From: JBKECF01 sp047974375
GTDB taxonomy: Bacteria > Bacillota > Clostridia > Lachnospirales > CAMZNU01
Length of the DNA stretch: 64,000 nucleotides
Assembly (NCBI GenBank): GCA_047974375.1
Contig: JBKECF010000054.1
Span: forward strand, 248,001 to 312,000
Direction of reading: 5' to 3'
Shown: positions 60,830-64,000 of the stretch, one piece after another
Layout: each line of letters opens with the position of its first letter
Position numbering within the stretch: position 1 is the stretch's first letter
The notes under the pieces: generated by a model
Told to the model about the DNA's origin: nothing
The model's database searches: none
What the model saw: only the letters and a program-made list of their open reading frames with translations
Program-made: the position numbers and the translations under genes

Positions 60830-61105
60830 ATGAGTTCAGATTTTAAAGTCGGTCAACTATGTTATTCTAAAAATGGCAGAGATAGAGGAGTTACTTTCAT
60901 TGTTATAAAGGTGGAAGATGATTATGTATATCTCGTAAATGGAGAAAGAAGAACATTGGACAGACCAAAAAGAAAAAAAATAAAGCATGTGCAAATAATT
61001 AATTCTATTTCTTCATGTGTATTAGAACATATGGGAAATAAGGATTTATTAGATAGTCATATTAGAAAAGCTATAAAAGAGCATACTAACAAAGTAGGGG
61101 TTTAA
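60830..61105 (+). CDS. KOW-domain RNA-binding protein (ribosomal L14e/L27e-like)
   Basis: 91 residues. 'DFKVGQLCYSKNGRDRGVTFIVI' is a KOW motif as in eukaryotic-type L14e/L6e. A basic middle ('RPKRKKIKHV') follows. In clostridia this gene sits between map and infA in the secY operon. Start at 60830 ('MSSDFKVGQ') is the best of several in-frame Mets; the ribosome site is weak. secY, adk and map, normally upstream, are not here; a different locus (the small membrane cassette) precedes it. Confidence 0.85.
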   Translation: MSSDFKVGQLCYSKNGRDRGVTFIVIKVEDDYVYLVNGERRTLDRPKRKKIKHVQIINSISSCVLEHMGNKDLLDSHIRKAIKEHTNKVGV

Positions 61106-61164
61106 TGCCCCTGTAAGTAAAGGTCATTTGACTATGTAGGCAAATTTAACCTAGGAGGTTTATC

Positions 61165-61383
61165 TTGTCAAAAAATGATGTAATTGAAGTTGAAGGCGTT
61201 GTAGTTGAGAAACTTCCAAACGCTACTTTCAAGGTTAAGTTGGAAAATGAACATGAAATTATTGCCCATATTTCTGGTAAGCTAAGAATGCACTTTATTA
61301 AAATAATACCAGGAGATAAAGTAATGATTGAAATGTCACCATATGACTTAACAAAAGGTAGAATAGTTTGGAGAGACAAGTAA
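61165..61383 (+). CDS. infA: Translation initiation factor IF-1
   Basis: 72-residue OB-fold protein ('MSKNDVIEVEGVVVEKLPNATF', 'GKLRMHFIKIIPGDKVMIEMSPYDLTKGRI' in pieces). It binds the A site during initiation. TTG start with ctaggagg upstream. rpmJ follows in 21 bases. Confidence 0.98.
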   Translation: MSKNDVIEVEGVVVEKLPNATFKVKLENEHEIIAHISGKLRMHFIKIIPGDKVMIEMSPYDLTKGRIVWRDK

Positions 61384-61404
61384 TTAACTGAAAGGAGTTT
61401 TATT

Positions 61405-61518
61405 ATGAAGGTTAGACCATCAGTTAAACCAATGTGTGAAAAATGCAGAATTATAAAAAGAAAAGGTTCTGTAAGAGTAATTTGTGAAAATCCTAAACAT
61501 AAGCAAAGACAAGGTTAA
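61405..61518 (+). CDS. rpmJ: Ribosomal protein bL36
   Basis: 37 residues, too short for most frame searches: 'MKVRPSVKPMCEKCRIIKRK' to '...NPKHKQRQG'. The zinc ribbon Cys11, Cys14, Cys27 and His32 is present, so this is the zinc-binding form. aaaggag precedes the ATG. It lies between infA and rpsM, as in most Firmicutes. Confidence 0.97.
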   Translation: MKVRPSVKPMCEKCRIIKRKGSVRVICENPKHKQRQG

Positions 61519-61733
61519 TTTTAGCCATTACCTTGGTAATATACGCAAGTATATTATAAAATATGATTAAACTAGGGGAAATCCTAGGTGGGTCTTGTAT
61601 AGGCTATAGGACGTATTAGCGGCTGGATAACTGGTGTGGTTATTCTATTAATATGCTCACTGTTTTGCTGAAACAGTACACAAATTGCGAATTAAACGAA
61701 AATAATAAAAATAATTTATGGAGGTGTAAGCAC
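61519..61733 (+). promoter_or_regulatory. Long rpmJ-rpsM spacer with hairpins
   Basis: 215 bases inside a ribosomal operon where ~20-60 is usual. It has a perfect 8-bp hairpin with GCAA tetraloop (61537-61556), a ctagg...cctag stem near 61571-61590, and a cctatagg-like palindrome near 61600. This could be a regulatory leader for rpsM-rpsK-rpsD-rpoA (an S4-type autoregulator is known in this operon of E. coli) or an internal promoter region. The rpsM ribosome site gaggtg is at 61721-61726. Confidence 0.4.
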
Positions 61734-62102
61734 ATGGCACGTATTGCAGGTGTTGATTTACCAAGAGAAAAGCGTGTGGAAGTAGGTCTTACTTATGTAT
61801 ATGGTATAGGTCGTAAAAGTTCCCAAAGAATATTAGCAGAGGCTAATGTTGATAAAAACGTAAGAATAAAAGATTTAACAGACGACGAAGTTGGTAGAAT
61901 TCGTGATATTATCGACAAATCTCAAACTGTTGAGGGTGATTTAAGACGTGAAATAGCTCTTAACATTAAAAGACTTAGTGAAATCGGTTGCTACAGAGGA
62001 ATTCGTCATAGACGTGGACTTCCTGTAAGAGGACAAAAAACAAAAACTAATGCCAGAACAAGAAAAGGTCCAAAAAGAACTGTTGCAAACAAAAAGAAAT
62101 AG
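61734..62102 (+). CDS. rpsM: Ribosomal protein uS13
   Basis: 122 residues from 'MARIAGVDLPREKRVEVGLT'. It binds the head of the 30S subunit near h42 and the P-site tRNA. The basic tail 'NARTRKGPKRTVANKKK' is typical. The ATG at 61734 follows gaggtg; the frame is open upstream, but no other start has a ribosome site. Confidence 0.98.
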   Translation: MARIAGVDLPREKRVEVGLTYVYGIGRKSSQRILAEANVDKNVRIKDLTDDEVGRIRDIIDKSQTVEGDLRREIALNIKRLSEIGCYRGIRHRRGLPVRGQKTKTNARTRKGPKRTVANKKK

Positions 62103-62168
62103 TATAGAAGATTTTTATATAAAAATTTTGAATGTAAAGTTTTTAATATATAAGGAGGTGCCAAGTAG

Positions 62169-62567
62169 ATGGCTAAAAAGGCGGTAAAAAAAGGCGGTCG
62201 TAGACGTCGTGAGAGAAGAACTGTTGACCGTGGTCAAGCTCACATTCAGTCTACTTTTAATAATACAATAGTGACAATAACTGATGCTAAAGGTAATGCT
62301 TTATCTTGGGCAAGTGCAGGTCAATTAGGTTTTAAAGGTTCAAGAAAATCTACTCCATTTGCAGCACAAATGGCAGCGGATACAGCTGCAAACAATGCAA
62401 AAGAGTATGGTTTAAAAAATATAGAAGTTTTTGTAAAAGGTCCAGGTAGTGGTAGAGAAGCTGCTATTCGTGCCTTACAAGCAGCTGGTTTAGAAGTAAC
62501 AATGATTAAAGACGTTACTCCAGTACCACATAATGGTTGTAGACCACCTAAAAGAAGAAGAGTTTAA
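62169..62567 (+). CDS. rpsK: Ribosomal protein uS11
   Basis: 132 residues. 'AHIQSTFNNTIVTITDAKGN' and 'GPGSGREAAIRALQAAGLEV' are standard; the C-terminal 'PHNGCRPPKRRRV' is complete. aaggagg precedes the ATG. Confidence 0.98.
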   Translation: MAKKAVKKGGRRRRERRTVDRGQAHIQSTFNNTIVTITDAKGNALSWASAGQLGFKGSRKSTPFAAQMAADTAANNAKEYGLKNIEVFVKGPGSGREAAIRALQAAGLEVTMIKDVTPVPHNGCRPPKRRRV

Positions 62568-62595
62568 TATAAAATAAATGTAAGGAGGTAGCGTA

Positions 62596-63189
62596 ATGGC
62601 AAGAGATAGATCCCCAGTATTAAAAAGATGTAGATCTTTAGGCTTAGACCCAGTTGTTTTAGGTGTATCAAAAAAACCTTCTAAAAAAGCTGGCAGAGAG
62701 CAAAGAAAATTAAGTGAATACGGTATTCAACTTAAAGAAAAACAAAAAGTAAAATTTATATATGGTGTTTTAGAAAAACAATTTAGAAACTACTATAAAA
62801 AAGCTGACAAAATGGGCGGAATAACAGGTGATAACTTACTTAGTCTATTAGAACTTAGACTAGATAACGTTGTTTTTAGAATGGGCTTAGCAAGAACAAG
62901 AACAGAGGCTCGTCAAATAGTACGTCATAAGCATATATTAGTTAATGGTAGCAGAGTAGATATTCCTTCATATTGCGTAAAAGCTGGCGATGTAATATCT
63001 GTACGTGAAAAGTCTGCAAATCTTCAAAGATATAAAGACGTATTAGAGTCTACACATGGTAGAATTACACCAGACTGGTTAAGTGCAGATGTAGAAAATT
63101 TAAAAGGAACAGTAAATAGTGTTCCAGCAAGAGCTCAAATAGACTTACCTATAAATGAAACGCTAATTATCGAGCTTTACTCTAAGTAA
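62596..63189 (+). CDS. rpsD: Ribosomal protein uS4
   Basis: 197 residues, primary 16S-binding assembly protein; S4 RNA-binding domain at ~88-150 ('RLDNVVFRMGLARTRTEARQ'). The N-terminus 'MARDRSPVLKRCRSLGLDP' lacks the zinc-site Cys cluster found in some forms. Its place between rpsK and rpoA is the clostridial pattern; in Bacillus rpsD stands alone. aaggagg precedes the ATG. Confidence 0.97.
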   Translation: MARDRSPVLKRCRSLGLDPVVLGVSKKPSKKAGREQRKLSEYGIQLKEKQKVKFIYGVLEKQFRNYYKKADKMGGITGDNLLSLLELRLDNVVFRMGLARTRTEARQIVRHKHILVNGSRVDIPSYCVKAGDVISVREKSANLQRYKDVLESTHGRITPDWLSADVENLKGTVNSVPARAQIDLPINETLIIELYSK

Positions 63190-63231
63190 TAATGTGAACT
63201 TATATAGCTATATAATACAGGAGGTTTATAT

Positions 63232-64000
63232 ATGTTTGAATTTGAGAAACCTCAAATTAATATTGTAGAAACGACTGGTGATTACGGTTGTTTTGTAATA
63301 GAACCACTGGAAAGAGGTTATGGTACTACTTTAGGTAATTCCTTAAGACGCATAATGCTTTCGTCTCTTCCAGGTGCTGCTGTTAGCAAAATAAAAATAG
63401 ATGGTATAGTTCAAGAATTTTCTACAATACCTGGTGTTAAAGAAGACGTAACGGAGATAATTTTAAATTTGAAGCAATTGGCATTACGTGTTAATGGTGA
63501 TGATTACGAACCTAGAGTTGCTCATCTTTATTTTAGTGGTGAAGGTGAAGTGGTAGCAGGAGATTTAAAAGCTGATAGTGATGTTGAAGTATTAAACCCA
63601 GATTTTCATATTGCCTACTTAAGTGGTGGCATGGAAAGTGAGATTGCTATAGAATTGACTATTACACGTGGAAGAGGATATGTTAGTGCAGACAAGCATA
63701 AAGATGAAGAGGAAGAAGTAGTAATAGGTACTATTGCTATAGATTCTATTTATACACCTGTTCGCCGTGTAAATTATGTTGTAGAAGATACTAGAGTAGG
63801 TCAAGTAACAGATTTTGATAAATTAACTTTAGAAGTATGGACAGATGGCACTATAGAGCCAAAAAATGCAGTAAGTTTAGGTTCGAAGATACTAAATGAA
63901 CATTTGAATTTATTTATGGATTTATCGGAAGCTGTAAAAGAAACTGAAATAATGATAGAAAAAGATGATGTACAAAAGGAAAAAATACTTGTAATGAGCA
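63232..64000 (+). CDS. rpoA: RNA polymerase alpha subunit (N-terminal 256 codons; cut by window end)
   Basis: Begins 'MFEFEKPQINIVETTGDYGC' at 63232 with caggagg upstream and stays open to base 64000. The alpha N-terminal dimerisation domain is complete: 'PLERGYGTTLGNSLRRIMLSSLPG' (~28-50 in pieces), 'TRGRGYVSADKH' (~145-156), 'DSIYTPVRRVNYVVEDTRVGQ' and 'EVWTDGTIEP'. The C-terminal DNA/activator-binding domain lies beyond the window. rplQ should follow. Confidence 0.97.
   Translation, partial: MFEFEKPQINIVETTGDYGCFVIEPLERGYGTTLGNSLRRIMLSSLPGAAVSKIKIDGIVQEFSTIPGVKEDVTEIILNLKQLALRVNGDDYEPRVAHLYFSGEGEVVAGDLKADSDVEVLNPDFHIAYLSGGMESEIAIELTITRGRGYVSADKHKDEEEEVVIGTIAIDSIYTPVRRVNYVVEDTRVGQVTDFDKLTLEVWTDGTIEPKNAVSLGSKILNEHLNLFMDLSEAVKETEIMIEKDDVQKEKILVMS

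Noticed and set aside
1..64000. CRISPR array or cas genes
   Set aside because: No regularly spaced direct repeats and no cas-like protein anywhere in the window.

Overview
The window is AT-rich chromosomal DNA from a motile, low-GC Gram-positive bacterium of the class Clostridia. The evidence is the Firmicutes-type flhA-flhF-flhG-cheC-cheD-sigma28 cluster, the fliW-csrA pair, a tyrosine T-box leader, a tpiA-gpmI-eno glycolysis block, and a secY-distal ribosomal operon with a KOW-domain gene before infA and rpsD between rpsK and rpoA. Several families look clostridial (a DUF6106-like protein, a DUF6115/SwrB-like protein, a FapA/DUF342 protein). A lineage near Lachnospirales (Vallitalea or Cellulosilyticum-like) is my guess, not something the sequence proves.

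Layout: 0-2.5 kb holds the tail of an M29 aminopeptidase, a lipoprotein, a Mor-like regulator and yajC. 2.7-7.3 kb has tRNA-Met/Glu/Val, an MBOAT + SGNH O-acylation pair, and an Lrp regulator coupled to an aminotransferase. 7.3-11.1 kb is a decaying type I restriction-modification island: hsdR remnant, intact hsdM, hsdS fragments on both strands, and a tyrosine recombinase between them. 11.1-20.3 kb (mostly minus) has ftsH, a flavodoxin-SCP2 fusion, a DUF218-pseudopeptidase fusion, a repeat-rich gap, aroA and T-box-controlled tyrS. 20.4-23.7 kb has a class I amidotransferase-like hydrolase, an aldehyde dehydrogenase and an IS66 remnant. 23.7-35 kb has smpB, the flagellar/chemotaxis regulatory operon and tatD. 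35-41.2 kb has a G5/3D-domain wall protein, a transglutaminase-like secreted protein behind a c-di-GMP-I riboswitch, csrA, fliW, an IMPDH-like pseudoenzyme and xpt. 41.3-45 kb has two paralogous membrane diguanylate cyclases. 45.2-51.8 kb has tRNA-Leu/Gly/Gln, a LacI regulator, an EF-G-like factor, ferritin, a GNAT enzyme and a MutS2-like ATPase without Smr. 52-55.8 kb has eno, gpmI and tpiA. 56.1-59.1 kb is an unusual three-gene operon: a cytoplasmic substrate-binding-fold protein, a HypB-like GTPase and a soluble ABC ATPase. 59.2-60.7 kb has a glycine-rich hydrophobic small protein with two tandem 4-TM cassettes. 60.8-64 kb is the KOW-infA-rpmJ-rpsM-rpsK-rpsD-rpoA operon, cut by the window end.

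Working together: c-di-GMP signalling recurs. Two GGDEF proteins, a PilZ effector in the flagellar operon and a c-di-GMP riboswitch in front of a secreted protein suggest a local motile/sessile switch, with FliW-CsrA adding post-transcriptional control of flagellin. The best candidates for undescribed biology are the 56.1-59.1 kb operon, the 59.5-60.6 kb duplicated small-membrane-protein cassette, the IMPDH and M1-like pseudoenzymes, the hsd island with a split, part-inverted repeat, and a tandem-hairpin RNA candidate at 36.6-36.7 kb.
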